DNA of 64,000 nucleotides from SABY01 sp964523795 (GTDB lineage Bacteria > Bacteroidota > Bacteroidia > Bacteroidales > 4484-276): NCBI GenBank assembly GCA_964523795.1, contig CAZGAO010000014.1:10064-74063 (forward strand), in the 5' to 3' direction. Within the stretch, counting starts at the first letter, position 1. Each line of letters begins with the position of its first letter. The notes under the pieces are model-generated. The model was not told where the DNA came from and ran no database searches. It saw nothing but the letters and a program-made list of their open reading frames with translations. Shown here piece after piece: positions 35,039 to 43,870 of the stretch. The position numbers and the translations under genes were made by a program.

Positions 35039-35317
35039 GATATAAGGAAGTTACAAGCAAGCCAAAAAAAACAGCGACACAATGGCAATAAAATTTTTGC
35101 TACCTTAAAAAAATAAGGAAAATGCCACCGCGCAAAGCAAGAGTGTTGCTGCCCTTCCCTGCAACCTTCGCTTCCACACACAACTTGTCCCGGATACTTT
35201 CGGGATGCTTCTTTTCCTCTCACTGTCGAATTGAAAATTCACCTCGATTATTAGTCATTTCAAACCTTTTTTTGTCAGTTTCAATTAGAAAAATTCCATA
35301 TACAAAATGCGGTTAAT
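35039..35317. other. Non-coding stretch with a small tcccg...cggga hairpin
   Basis: No supported gene. It contains a poly-A-flanked segment and the palindrome tcccggatactttcggga near 35189-35206, one of several CCCGA/TCGGG hairpins scattered through this window's gaps. Confidence 0.5.
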
Positions 35318-35325
35318 TATTTTTG
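35318..35325 (+). promoter_or_regulatory. -7 promoter element of the TonB-receptor operon
   Basis: TATTTTTG followed by CA fits TAnnTTTG. A start of transcription near 35332 leaves about 29 nt to the ATG at 35361 and argues against the in-frame ATG at 35307, which lies upstream of this promoter. Confidence 0.65.
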
Positions 35326-35360
35326 CATTGAAAATGATGGTAAAATTTAATTTGGAAGAA

Positions 35361-37799
35361 ATGATTTTAAAGATTTCAAGAATAGTAATTTTTGGCTTCG
35401 TACTTCTGATGACCACAAATGCAAATGCACAAAGCAATTTTGCATTAAGTGGCATAGTCAAAGATGCAACTTCGGGTGAAGTTTTACCAGGTGTTTCAAT
35501 ATTTGAAGAAAGCACTAAAAATGGTACAACTACAAACGAAAAAGGGGTTTACTCAATAAAACTTAAAAAAGGGGAACACAAACTAACTTTTAGTTTCATA
35601 GGTTATGAAAAAGTTGCCAAAACAGTGAATATTGTAAAGAATATAAAACTAAATGTTGAATTGTTTCCTTCGGCTATTCAATTAGAAAATGTTGTGGTGA
35701 GTGCAGAGAAGCCAGACAAGAATGTTACTTCAACAGAAGTAAGTATCGAAAAATTAGATATCAAGCAAATAGAAAGCATACCCATTGTGATGGGTGAAAC
35801 AGATATTTTTAAAGCCATCCAAATGCTTCCCGGAATAAATAGCGTGGCAGAAGGTAGGGCAGGATTTATTGTCAGAGGTGGCGGATTGGACCAAAACCTG
35901 ATATTGATGGATGAAATGCCTCTCTATTATGCTTCTCATCAAAGGGGATTGTATTCTATTTTTAATTCAGCAGCAGTAAACGAAATGACCGTTTACAAAG
36001 GTGGTATTCCGGCCCGATTTGGAGGCAGAAGTTCTGCAGTATTGGATGTTCGGATGACAGATGGTAATTTTGAAAAGAGTTCAGGGGAAATCAGTCTGGG
36101 ACTTATTACTTCAAAATTTTCATTAGAAGCTCCCTTAATCAAGGATAAGCTTTCTGTATTTGTTGCAGGGAGAGATACCCGCTGGGGCTTTGCTTATTGG
36201 TCTGATCAAATTAGCAGTAATCCTTCTGATGACCCCTATGGCAAGGGAGTTGGTAAAGGAGGAAAAGGTACGGGTGGATTAACTTTTTTTCAACCCGAAG
36301 AAAGATGGTATGACTACAATGCCAAATTAATGTGGAAAATAAACGATAAAAACCGGCTGACCTTCTCCGGCTATTACGGAAAAGATTTTGCCTACACAGA
36401 AGCAGGTCTTACGAATTGGGGCAATCAGGCCGGGCATTTAAAATGGTCACATACCTTTAACGATAGACTCATTTCTACTACATCTCTAATAGCCAGTCGT
36501 TACAGTACTTTTGGTGATGGTGGTGTTTATCAGTTTTATTCCGGGATTGGAACTTATAGTTTCAAACAGGAATTGACCTATTTTACAAGCAAAAATAATA
36601 CTTGGAGATTCGGTCTAAATAGCGAGTACCAGGATTTTAATCATGGTTCTTTGGTAGATCAAACACAGGATGATGCAGGTAAATTCATGCCACCTATGCA
36701 GGGACTTGAAAGTGCTCTGTATGCTGAGTTTGAAAAGACTCTCAATAAAAATTTTGCTGTCCACTTTGGCCTACGTCTTTCAATGTATAATCAATTAGGT
36801 CCTGGAAATTCTACTGTTTACGATGATGAGAGCAATGAAGCTATAAGTCAAACAGAATATTCAGGATATACCGATGTGATGGCAACATACGTCAATCCTG
36901 AGCCAAGAGCATCTGTTACATACATTATAAATAAAAAGAACTCCGTCAAGGCTTCCTATAACAGAAATGCTCAATACTTAAGATTAATGACCCTTGGCTC
37001 AGACATTACCTGGTACGACATCTGGATGCCATCAACCGAAAATGTTTCGCCAATGCTGGCAGACCAATTTGCATTGGGATATTTCAGAAACTTTTTTGAT
37101 AATAAAATTGAACTATCAACAGAAGCATATTATAAATACCAAAATGGTGTTTCGGACTTTGAAGATGGCTTACACAACTATTTGGTTGATAACCTGGAGG
37201 CTTATGTTGCACAGGGAATTGGAAGATCTTATGGTTTCGAAGTTTCCATTGAAAAGCCCAGAGGTGATTTAAAGGGAAGAATAAGTTACAATCTGGGCGA
37301 ATCTTTGTGGGAAATTGATGCAATAAATCAAGGTCGTCCCTACCATAGTATGTTTGACATTACTCATAGTTTGAATTCACAATTTAGCTACAATCCTTCC
37401 AAGAGTAAAGGTCTTAAATATTTTACTTTTTCTCTGAACTTTGTGTATTATACCGGTCGCCCAGTTACGCTTCCGGAAAGCTACTATTACATTGGCGATA
37501 TTGCCATGCCCTATTGGGAAGCCAGGAATCAATATCGCCTGCCCGATTATCATAGGATGGATATTGGTATCAAATACGAACCTGAATCTCTTTCCTTTAA
37601 AACAAAGAACAATAGAAAAATACAACCAAGTATTGAAATATCGCTTTATAACATCTATAATAGGAGGAATATTTACACCATAGATGTCGTAAATAATGCA
37701 GCTGGTAAGGGTGGTTCAAATCCGCCAACTGTATTTTCTGCTCAAGGCAGAAGCACCTTTGGCTTTGTTCCCAGTTTTCAATTTAATTTAAAATTTTAA
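35361..37799 (+). CDS. TonB-dependent receptor with carboxypeptidase-like N-terminal domain
   Basis: 812 residues from ATG 35361: signal peptide ending NANAQ. The carboxypeptidase-D regulatory-like domain (about 25-105) shows LSGIVKDATSGEVLPGVSIF and TNEKGVYSIKL. The plug (about 115-220) shows AIQMLPGINSVAEGRAGFIVRGGGLDQNLILMD, and a 22-strand barrel ends with FGFVPSFQFNLKF. It binds and imports an unknown large ligand across the outer membrane with TonB energy. There is no SusD partner; instead a DUF4249 lipoprotein gene begins 3 bp later, a known alternative partner arrangement in Bacteroidota. Confidence 0.93.
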   Translation: MILKISRIVIFGFVLLMTTNANAQSNFALSGIVKDATSGEVLPGVSIFEESTKNGTTTNEKGVYSIKLKKGEHKLTFSFIGYEKVAKTVNIVKNIKLNVELFPSAIQLENVVVSAEKPDKNVTSTEVSIEKLDIKQIESIPIVMGETDIFKAIQMLPGINSVAEGRAGFIVRGGGLDQNLILMDEMPLYYASHQRGLYSIFNSAAVNEMTVYKGGIPARFGGRSSAVLDVRMTDGNFEKSSGEISLGLITSKFSLEAPLIKDKLSVFVAGRDTRWGFAYWSDQISSNPSDDPYGKGVGKGGKGTGGLTFFQPEERWYDYNAKLMWKINDKNRLTFSGYYGKDFAYTEAGLTNWGNQAGHLKWSHTFNDRLISTTSLIASRYSTFGDGGVYQFYSGIGTYSFKQELTYFTSKNNTWRFGLNSEYQDFNHGSLVDQTQDDAGKFMPPMQGLESALYAEFEKTLNKNFAVHFGLRLSMYNQLGPGNSTVYDDESNEAISQTEYSGYTDVMATYVNPEPRASVTYIINKKNSVKASYNRNAQYLRLMTLGSDITWYDIWMPSTENVSPMLADQFALGYFRNFFDNKIELSTEAYYKYQNGVSDFEDGLHNYLVDNLEAYVAQGIGRSYGFEVSIEKPRGDLKGRISYNLGESLWEIDAINQGRPYHSMFDITHSLNSQFSYNPSKSKGLKYFTFSLNFVYYTGRPVTLPESYYYIGDIAMPYWEARNQYRLPDYHRMDIGIKYEPESLSFKTKNNRKIQPSIEISLYNIYNRRNIYTIDVVNNAAGKGGSNPPTVFSAQGRSTFGFVPSFQFNLKF

Positions 37800-37802
37800 G
37801 TT

Positions 37803-38627
37803 ATGAAAAGAGTATTAATAGCAATTGCAATCATATCAGTATTTAGTTCGTGCAAAAAAGGTTTGCAGGAAGAGTTAATACCAATGGATTTAAACGTAAA
37901 TAGCATTGGAACTATTACCGTAATTGATGCCAAAATTGAGATGGACAGTTCGGCATGGGTTCAGATATCATATTCTGAAGATATCAACGCTGCATTTACA
38001 CCAAGTCCGAATTATGAAGCAAATGCAATAATCGAAATCAGCGATGGAATTTCTTCGGAGCAACTCACATACATAGGCAAGGGAGTTTACAATGGAAGTT
38101 CAATTTTAGGGCAAGTGGGAAATACTTATATTATAACTATTGATATTAATGGCACGATTTACAATGCTGTTTCAACCATGTTTCCACCTGCTACGTTGAG
38201 AGACATTGCTTTATCACCTTACCAGGTAAGTGGCAAAGATGGGGTCAGTTATACTGCCTATTCTGAGAACTGGGTAGTTAATGACCCATCATCCACACGG
38301 AATCGGTACCAGTTTGAATGGTGGACAAATGGGGTTCACAATAGAACAATTGATTGGGCAATTGATGATAATCGTGTTGTTAATGCCAACGAAGGGCTCT
38401 CTTTATTTAATCCACAGCGGGATGTTAATGAGAATGAAATTACAACATTCCGGGTATCGGAAATTGATAAAATCACTTACGACTATTTCAATATGTACGA
38501 AAAGATTGTAAGAGGAATAGCCGGTGCAGGAGACCAAACACCCTACAATCCGGTTTCAAGTTTTGGTCCCGGAACCGTTGGGAATTTCAGGGCTGTGGCG
38601 TTTTCATCTTATACAGTTACACCTTAA
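37803..38627 (+). CDS. DUF4249 family lipoprotein
   Basis: 274 residues with a lipobox at VFSSC (about Cys17) followed by KKGLQEELIPMDLN. The beta-sandwich repeats VTVIDAKIEM-like, AIIEISDGISSEQLTYIGKGVY and YIITIDINGTIYNAVSTMFPP match the DUF4249 pattern. It is slightly shorter than most family members. It is encoded 3 bp after the TonB receptor and is probably its surface or periplasmic accessory lipoprotein. Substrate unknown. Confidence 0.82.
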   Translation: MKRVLIAIAIISVFSSCKKGLQEELIPMDLNVNSIGTITVIDAKIEMDSSAWVQISYSEDINAAFTPSPNYEANAIIEISDGISSEQLTYIGKGVYNGSSILGQVGNTYIITIDINGTIYNAVSTMFPPATLRDIALSPYQVSGKDGVSYTAYSENWVVNDPSSTRNRYQFEWWTNGVHNRTIDWAIDDNRVVNANEGLSLFNPQRDVNENEITTFRVSEIDKITYDYFNMYEKIVRGIAGAGDQTPYNPVSSFGPGTVGNFRAVAFSSYTVTP

Positions 38628-38696
38628 ATCATTGTAGAACTTAGGGTAAGCGATGATGGTTCTTAATAGAAATAATCAAATTCAACATATTCATTG

Positions 38697-38704
38697 TAAT
38701 TTTG
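38697..38704 (+). promoter_or_regulatory. -7 promoter element directly upstream of the sensor kinase gene
   Basis: TAATTTTG ends 7 bp before the ATG at 38711. Transcription from it would begin at or next to the start codon, predicting a leaderless mRNA. Confidence 0.5.
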
Positions 38705-38710
38705 CTTAAA

Positions 38711-39763
38711 ATGAACAAACCAAATAAATATTACATTTTAATAATTCTTCTTTCAGGGTTCTTTTTATCGATTCTGTTGAATCTGAAATTATTGTGGTAT
38801 TTGTTTGATTTATGGAGCAATATAACTGTATCAGGCATTTCCTTGGATGAAGATGGCAAACTTTTTTATGGCATTCAGCAAATATTCAGTCAGTTTTGTG
38901 TTTTTGCTTTACTTGGTTTGTTTAATTTTTCATTGAAGGATAAGGTTTTTAAACAAGATAAATTAAAACCAATATTGAATGTGCTGTCTGTTATTATTGC
39001 CAACCTGATAATTATTTTTCTTATCGCATATTTACAAGCCTTATTTTTCAAATTAGAATATTCCGGCAAAAGTATTTTGGGCATTTCGTATTATTTCTGG
39101 AAAGATTTTTTTGTGTATGCCATCGCAATCCCGCTGGCTTATGTTCTCAGAATGAATAAGAATCTAAAAGAAACTAAACGCGATAACCTGAAATTAAAAA
39201 CTGAAAAAACAAACGCTGAACTCATTTCATTAAGAGAGCAATTAAGCCCACATTTTTTCTTTAATACCCTGAACTCGCTGAGTGCTGTCATTCGAACTGC
39301 TGAGAAGAGCGACAGCCTTGAATTTGTTGAGAAATTGTCGCAGGTTTACCGATATATTCTTGATAGTGGAAACAACAACCTTGTTAGCATAAACGAAGAA
39401 ATTGCTTTTTTAAATGATTATTCCTATTTGATACATAAAAGATTTGGTGATAATTTTATGATTGATAACAGAATAAACGGAAATGTTTTGGATCATAAAA
39501 TTCCACCGTTGGCTTTACAGGTTTTGCTCGAAAATGTTACCAAACACAATAAGCTTCTTAGTTCAAGTCCTGTAAAAATATCTATAGAAAATACTGAAGA
39601 TTTTATTTTCTTTAGAAATGAAATAATTAAAAAAGCAAATGTTGAAAGTCATGGTTCAGGATTAAAAAACCTCAATAAAAGGTATCTGATGATTTGCGGT
39701 AAGGAAATAGAAACTTCTGAAAAAAATAACGAATTTTGTGTTAAAATACCAATCATAAAATGA
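38711..39763 (+). CDS. LytS-type sensor histidine kinase
   Basis: 350 residues: four predicted transmembrane helices (about 8-32, 56-75, 90-112, 128-147), a short coiled coil (RDNLKLKTEKTNAELISLREQ), then the His_kinase (PF06580) domain with phosphoacceptor His181 in LSPHFFFNTLNSL. The ATPase region has LALQVLLENVTKHNKL and SGLKNLNKRY. The TTG three codons upstream is less likely than this ATG. Its stop overlaps the ATG of the LytTR regulator gene by 4 bp (ATGA), so translation is probably coupled. It follows the TonB/DUF4249 operon and may regulate it. Confidence 0.9.
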   Translation: MNKPNKYYILIILLSGFFLSILLNLKLLWYLFDLWSNITVSGISLDEDGKLFYGIQQIFSQFCVFALLGLFNFSLKDKVFKQDKLKPILNVLSVIIANLIIIFLIAYLQALFFKLEYSGKSILGISYYFWKDFFVYAIAIPLAYVLRMNKNLKETKRDNLKLKTEKTNAELISLREQLSPHFFFNTLNSLSAVIRTAEKSDSLEFVEKLSQVYRYILDSGNNNLVSINEEIAFLNDYSYLIHKRFGDNFMIDNRINGNVLDHKIPPLALQVLLENVTKHNKLLSSSPVKISIENTEDFIFFRNEIIKKANVESHGSGLKNLNKRYLMICGKEIETSEKNNEFCVKIPIIK

Positions 39764-40518
39764 ATGTAATACTGGTTGAAGATGAGTTAAGTGCAAGGCA
39801 AAATATGCTTGCCATTTTTAATGAATTGAATATTCAAATCAATGTCATGGCCTGTCTTGAAAGTATTGAAGATGCCGTTAAATGGATAAAATCGAATCCA
39901 AAACCCGAACTTGGTTTTTTCGATATTCAACTTGCAGATGGAGTTTCATTTGAAATCTTTGACAAAATAGAAGTATCATTCCCTGTCGTATTTACAACCG
40001 CTTTTGACGAATATGCTATCCGTGCTTTCAAGGTAAACAGTATTGATTATATTTTAAAACCAATTAAAAAATCGGATGTGGAATTTGCTATTTATAAATA
40101 TCAGAATTCACAAAAGAACACCTTTACGGATAAGAAGCTTTTGGACGTAATTCGTGCATTAACTAATAATACTGACCATTCAAAAAAGACTGTTCTTGTT
40201 AAAAAACATGATGGTTTTGTCCCTCTTTCGGTAGTTGATTTTTCATTGTTCTATATTGAAAACGGAATTGTTTACGGTTTAACCTTTACAGAAGAAAAAC
40301 ATGTGTTGGACGAGACTTTGGATGTTTTAGAAAACAAGTTAAATAATACTGATTTTTTCAGAGCCAACCGGCAGTTTATTGTATCGAGAAAAACGATAAT
40401 TGAAGTAAAGAATTATTTTAACGGGCGATTGTTGTTGAAAACAAAACCAAATATAAAAGAGCAAATATTGATAAGCAAAGCAAGAGTAAATTTATTTAGA
40501 CAATGGTTAGAGATGTAA
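39760..40518 (+). CDS. LytTR-family response regulator
   Basis: 252 residues. The receiver domain carries the acidic pair in LVEDE, phosphoacceptor Asp55 in FFDIQLADG, Thr in FTTAFDEYA, and the conserved Lys in YILKPIKKSD (about residue 100). The LytTR DNA-binding domain covers about 145-250 (FSLFYIENGIVYGL, FFRANRQFIVS, EQILISKARVNLFRQWL). It is the cognate regulator of the kinase whose stop codon it overlaps. The 1.2 kb after it holds repeats and a MITE but no gene. Confidence 0.92.
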   Translation: MNVILVEDELSARQNMLAIFNELNIQINVMACLESIEDAVKWIKSNPKPELGFFDIQLADGVSFEIFDKIEVSFPVVFTTAFDEYAIRAFKVNSIDYILKPIKKSDVEFAIYKYQNSQKNTFTDKKLLDVIRALTNNTDHSKKTVLVKKHDGFVPLSVVDFSLFYIENGIVYGLTFTEEKHVLDETLDVLENKLNNTDFFRANRQFIVSRKTIIEVKNYFNGRLLLKTKPNIKEQILISKARVNLFRQWLEM

Positions 40519-40744
40519 AAGCCAATCCCACAACACCCCTTCGCTTTCAGGCACATTTGACATTCACACATGGCTTGCCCTCAACGACGAAGCCCTCACG
40601 AACTCCATTGAGTATAATTATATTGTAAGTAATCCAAAAATGCCAAAAGAGCCTTCAAGCCCGTCCCACTCCAACGCCTGGACTAAAAGACAATGCAGCA
40701 AAAATTACAGAAGGACAAGAACGGCCAGCTTGTAACAACAGCTA

Positions 40745-41092
40745 TATGTAGGGCTTGCTGAAAAACTCAAAATGATAATATTTCGGTGCTCCTGCCTCGT
40801 CCGGCAAGGCGGGCTGCACCTGACGGTATCCGTGCATCCTATTTCTACAAATATTGCGCGGCTCTGCCGCTTTCAATGTAGTACTTGTGAACCATAAGAA
40901 AGATGGGAGGTGCAGCGCACCGAAATCTTTGTAGTAAATGGTGGGCATGTAAAACAAAGGTGCAGCGCACCGTAATATTAAATGCAAGGTTTTTTGAATA
41001 ACCGCACACAAAACCATGCAATTAACTGCAATATAATTTTTGTAATGGAATAAATAACAAGTTGTTACGAGTTTCTCAGCAGACCCTATGTA
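40745..41092. mobile_element. MITE-like element with terminal inverted repeats and 6-bp target duplication
   Basis: Left end GGGCTTGCTGAAAAACTC (40751-40768) and right end, read inverted, GGGTCTGCTGAGAAACTC (41069-41086): 15 of 18 bases match. Both ends are flanked by the direct repeat TATGTA (40745-40750 and 41087-41092). The 336-bp interior has no credible gene, so this is a non-autonomous element; the mobilising transposase is not in this window. Confidence 0.75.
40908..40980. repeat. Pair of ggtgcagcgcacc palindromes inside the MITE
   Basis: Two copies of aggtgcagcgcaccg about 50 bp apart (about 40908 and 40959), each a small hairpin followed by A/T-rich sequence. They are probably an independent repeat family nested in the element. 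Confidence 0.7.
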
Positions 41093-41185
41093 ATGTGGAA
41101 ATTCGCCTGCAACCGTTCGTTGTTAAAAAATTCCCATTCGTAATTTATTATCAGATCTTTGATTTGGAGATAAAAGGGATTGCTT

Positions 41186-41218
41186 AAAAACTGAAATCTA
41201 TGATTTCGTAGTTTTTCG
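41186..41218 (-). repeat. Dispersed hairpin with gaaatc/gatttc arms (copy 1)
   Basis: The reverse strand reads cgaaaaactacgaaatca then tagatttcagttttt, nearly identical to 61162-61197 on the plus strand. Non-coding region; possibly a mobile palindromic repeat. Confidence 0.65.
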
Positions 41219-41406
41219 GGAAATCGAATGTTGAATCACGAAGTTTGCAGCACCAATAAAACACTTCCCAACTGATGACAGATATTACCACATTTGTTAA
41301 AAGCAGATAGGTGCGTGGGGCGAAAGTTTGCCTGTCCTCGAAAATTTTTCGGGAGCGGGCAGCGGGTGCCAGTGTGGTGGATAGCATCAAACTTACTTGA
41401 TTTTTT

Positions 41407-41433
41407 GGTTCTTTTTCATCAAGGAAAAAGAAC
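41407..41433. terminator. Hairpin gttctttttc/gaaaaagaac
   Basis: Inverted repeat with about ten paired bases and a short loop, of a kind repeated between Bacteroidota genes. It may be a terminator or just a repeat. The rest of 41093-41670 shows no gene. Confidence 0.4.
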
Positions 41434-41670
41434 AAGAGAAAAAGTTAAAACATTGGCAAATGATAAAGCTAAATGCCGATTTGTGCAGTTTAAGGGAGAA
41501 ATCCTATCCCAATATTTTCTTAGCATTTGCTCTCAAATTAGATTATTATTGGGACCGCTGGAAAAGCCCGGGCATTTTAATAATTACAAGTCCTGCAACA
41601 TCAATCCCCTTGTAAAAAGTTGTCAGGCAAAAATGACCCGCTCCTGTGAAAGCCTTCACAATACTTTCCT

Positions 41671-41678
41671 TACTTTTG
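41671..41678 (+). promoter_or_regulatory. -7 promoter element of ptb-buk
   Basis: TACTTTTG followed by CGCC. Start of transcription expected near 41685, about 39 nt before the ptb ATG. A TGTG at 41645-41648 could serve as a poor -33 element. Confidence 0.65.
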
Positions 41679-41723
41679 CGCCATCGCTTAGAAAATAAGC
41701 AATTAAACATAAAATCTATTATA

Positions 41724-42620
41724 ATGATCAAACATTTGATGCAGTTGGTTGAAGAGGCCAAAAAAGGAAAAACCCGTAAATTGGTGCTGGCCGCTGCCGG
41801 CGATGAAGACGCATTGCTCGCCGTAAAAAACGCGGTTAGCCATGGAATAATCGAGCCGATTTTGGTTGGTGATATGCTTACGATTCAAACCATTGCCAAG
41901 CGCATAAATTTCGATATCAGCGGCTACGAATCTTACGATGAGCCGGATAAAAATAATGCTTCGCGCAAGGCCTGCATGTTGATTAAAGAAGGCCAGGCCG
42001 AAATATTGATGAAAGGAGCCGTGGGTACTGGCACACTGATGAAAGCCGTGCTGAACAAGGAAATGGGACTGCGCAAGGGTGATACGCTGAGCCACGTAGC
42101 CGTTTTCGAATCGCCATACTACCACAAGCTGCTCGGCGTAACCGATGCCGCCATGAATGTGGGGCCGGATTTGGAAACCAAGATTGCCATTATCCAAAAT
42201 GCAGTAGAAGTATTTCACAAGCTCAACTGCCCCAATCCCAAAGTAGCCATCGTAGGTTCTGTAGAAACCGTTAACCCGCGCATGGAAGCCACTATGCATG
42301 CCGCCACCATCTCGATGATGAACTACCGCAAGCAAATTACCGGCTGTATCATCGATGGGCCGCTGGCTATCGACAACGCTATCTCGAAGCGTTCGGCAGA
42401 GCTGAAGAGTATTACCAGCGAGGTGGCCGGCGATACCGATATCATCCTGGCCCCCGGCATTGACGCAGGCAACATTTTATACAAAACGCTCAACTTCCTG
42501 GGTGGCGCAGTAGCTGCCGCAGTTATTATGGGTGCTGCTGCTCCCATCGTTTTAACCTCGCGTTCGGACAGCGACAAGAGTAAGTTTCTTTCGATAGCAC
42601 TGGCCGCCAACATAGGTTAG
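41724..42620 (+). CDS. ptb: Phosphate butyryltransferase
   Basis: 298 residues from ATG 41724, downstream of a promoter-like TACTTTTG that excludes longer starts. The protein shows the Pta/Ptb fold signatures: LVLAAAGDEDALLAVKNAV, then EILMKGAVGTGTLMKAVL, HVAVFESPYYHKLLGVTDAAMN and IDGPLAIDNAIS, with DIILAPGIDAGN near the end. It converts butyryl-CoA and phosphate to butyryl-phosphate and CoA. The butyrate kinase gene follows after 63 bp, giving the classic Ptb-Buk route to ATP. Related branched-chain acyl-CoAs may also be used. Confidence 0.93.
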   Translation: MIKHLMQLVEEAKKGKTRKLVLAAAGDEDALLAVKNAVSHGIIEPILVGDMLTIQTIAKRINFDISGYESYDEPDKNNASRKACMLIKEGQAEILMKGAVGTGTLMKAVLNKEMGLRKGDTLSHVAVFESPYYHKLLGVTDAAMNVGPDLETKIAIIQNAVEVFHKLNCPNPKVAIVGSVETVNPRMEATMHAATISMMNYRKQITGCIIDGPLAIDNAISKRSAELKSITSEVAGDTDIILAPGIDAGNILYKTLNFLGGAVAAAVIMGAAAPIVLTSRSDSDKSKFLSIALAANIG

Positions 42621-42683
42621 TATCCGGCAACTGGTCGGAGTATTTCGTAGTTTTTAAGCAAACCAACAATCAGCAATAACTGA

Positions 42684-43760
42684 ATGGAAGGCATAGGCAT
42701 ATTAGCAATTAATCCGGGTTCAACATCTACAAAAATTGGTGTTTTTGTGGATTTGAACCCCATTTTTTTGAAGAACATCAAACATAATCAGGATGAACTT
42801 GCTAAGTTTGAAAAGATTACCGACCAGTTTGCCTATCGCCGCGATATTATCGCCGGTCAGCTCAACGAGGGCGGTGTGCCCGAATCGGTAGTTAAGGCTG
42901 TAGTGGGTCGTGGAGGTTTGCTCAAACCCATCGAATCGGGGGTGTATGAGGTAAACGAACGCATGAAAGAAGACTTGCGCAACAGCCCCTTCGGCGAACA
43001 CGCCTCCAACCTTGGCGGTTTAATTGCCGATGCCTTTGCCCGACAGCTTACCGATGTTAAAGCTTATATCGCCAATCCGGTTGTGGTTGACGAACTTGCC
43101 GACATTGCTCGCTACTCTGGCCATGCGCTGTTTCAGCGAAGATCCATTTTTCATGCCCTGAACCAAAAAGCCGTTGCGCGCTCACATGCCAAATCGGTGA
43201 TGCGCAAATACGAAGACATGAACATAATTGTGGCGCATCTGGGTGGAGGCATTACCGTAGGAGCCCATGCCAAAGGTCGTGTGATAGACGTGAACAACGG
43301 CCTGGACGGCGAAGGACCCTTTTCGCCCGAGCGCAGCGGAACCCTGCCTATGGGCGATATAATCCGCACCTGCTTTAGCGGCCAGTATTCGCAAAAAGAA
43401 GTGATGACCATGATTAAGGGTGCCGGAGGCCTGGTTTCCTACCTTGGCACCAATGATGCCTACAAGGTGGAAATGAAAATGATGGACGGCGACAAAGCCA
43501 GCGAAACCGTATTTGAGGCTATGGCTTATCAGGTAGCCAAAGATATTGGTGCCATGGCGGCGGTGCTTTTTGGGAATGTGGACGGCATCTTAATTACCGG
43601 CGGCATTGCCCACAGCAAATGGTTTGTTAATAAAATTATCGAGCGGGTACACAAAATTGGCCCCGTACATGTTTATCCTGGCGAAGACGAAATGAAAGCC
43701 CTGGCCATGAATGGAATGCGCGTACTCAAAGGCGAAACCGAGGTGAAGGTTTATCAGTAA
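42684..43760 (+). CDS. buk: Butyrate kinase
   Basis: 358 residues, the normal length. ASKHA-fold motifs are LAINPGSTSTKIGVF (phosphate 1, N-terminal), GRGGLLKPIESGVYEVN, VAHLGGGITVGAHAKGRVIDV (phosphate 2) and GILITGGIAHSKW near residue 300. It transfers phosphate from butyryl-phosphate to ADP, yielding butyrate and ATP in the cytoplasm. It follows ptb in the same direction. The etfBA genes 2.3 kb away support butyryl-CoA metabolism in this organism. Confidence 0.94.
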   Translation: MEGIGILAINPGSTSTKIGVFVDLNPIFLKNIKHNQDELAKFEKITDQFAYRRDIIAGQLNEGGVPESVVKAVVGRGGLLKPIESGVYEVNERMKEDLRNSPFGEHASNLGGLIADAFARQLTDVKAYIANPVVVDELADIARYSGHALFQRRSIFHALNQKAVARSHAKSVMRKYEDMNIIVAHLGGGITVGAHAKGRVIDVNNGLDGEGPFSPERSGTLPMGDIIRTCFSGQYSQKEVMTMIKGAGGLVSYLGTNDAYKVEMKMMDGDKASETVFEAMAYQVAKDIGAMAAVLFGNVDGILITGGIAHSKWFVNKIIERVHKIGPVHVYPGEDEMKALAMNGMRVLKGETEVKVYQ

Positions 43761-43763
43761 TTT

Positions 43764-43870
43764 GAAAGCCACAGCCATGGTATGGCTCAAAGCCATGCTA
43801 TGGCTCTGGAATGCTCTAAGTCATAGGATGGCTTTGAGCCATGCCATGACTCTTAGCCATGCTATGACTG
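43764..43870. repeat. Cluster of agccatg-type palindromic repeats
   Basis: Four or five degenerate copies of agccatgctatggct and variants lie between the convergent buk and sensor-kinase genes. The array runs into the kinase stop codon (43862-43864), so the last residues and stop of that kinase lie within repeat DNA. Could form several stems and end both transcripts. Confidence 0.75.

Noticed and set aside
40742..41017. 91-codon minus-strand frame within the 40.7-41.1 kb repeat
   Set aside because: Covers the MITE-like element and its palindromes; the composition is that of translated repeat DNA.
41703..42335. 210-codon minus-strand frame opposite ptb
   Set aside because: Antisense shadow of the phosphate butyryltransferase gene.
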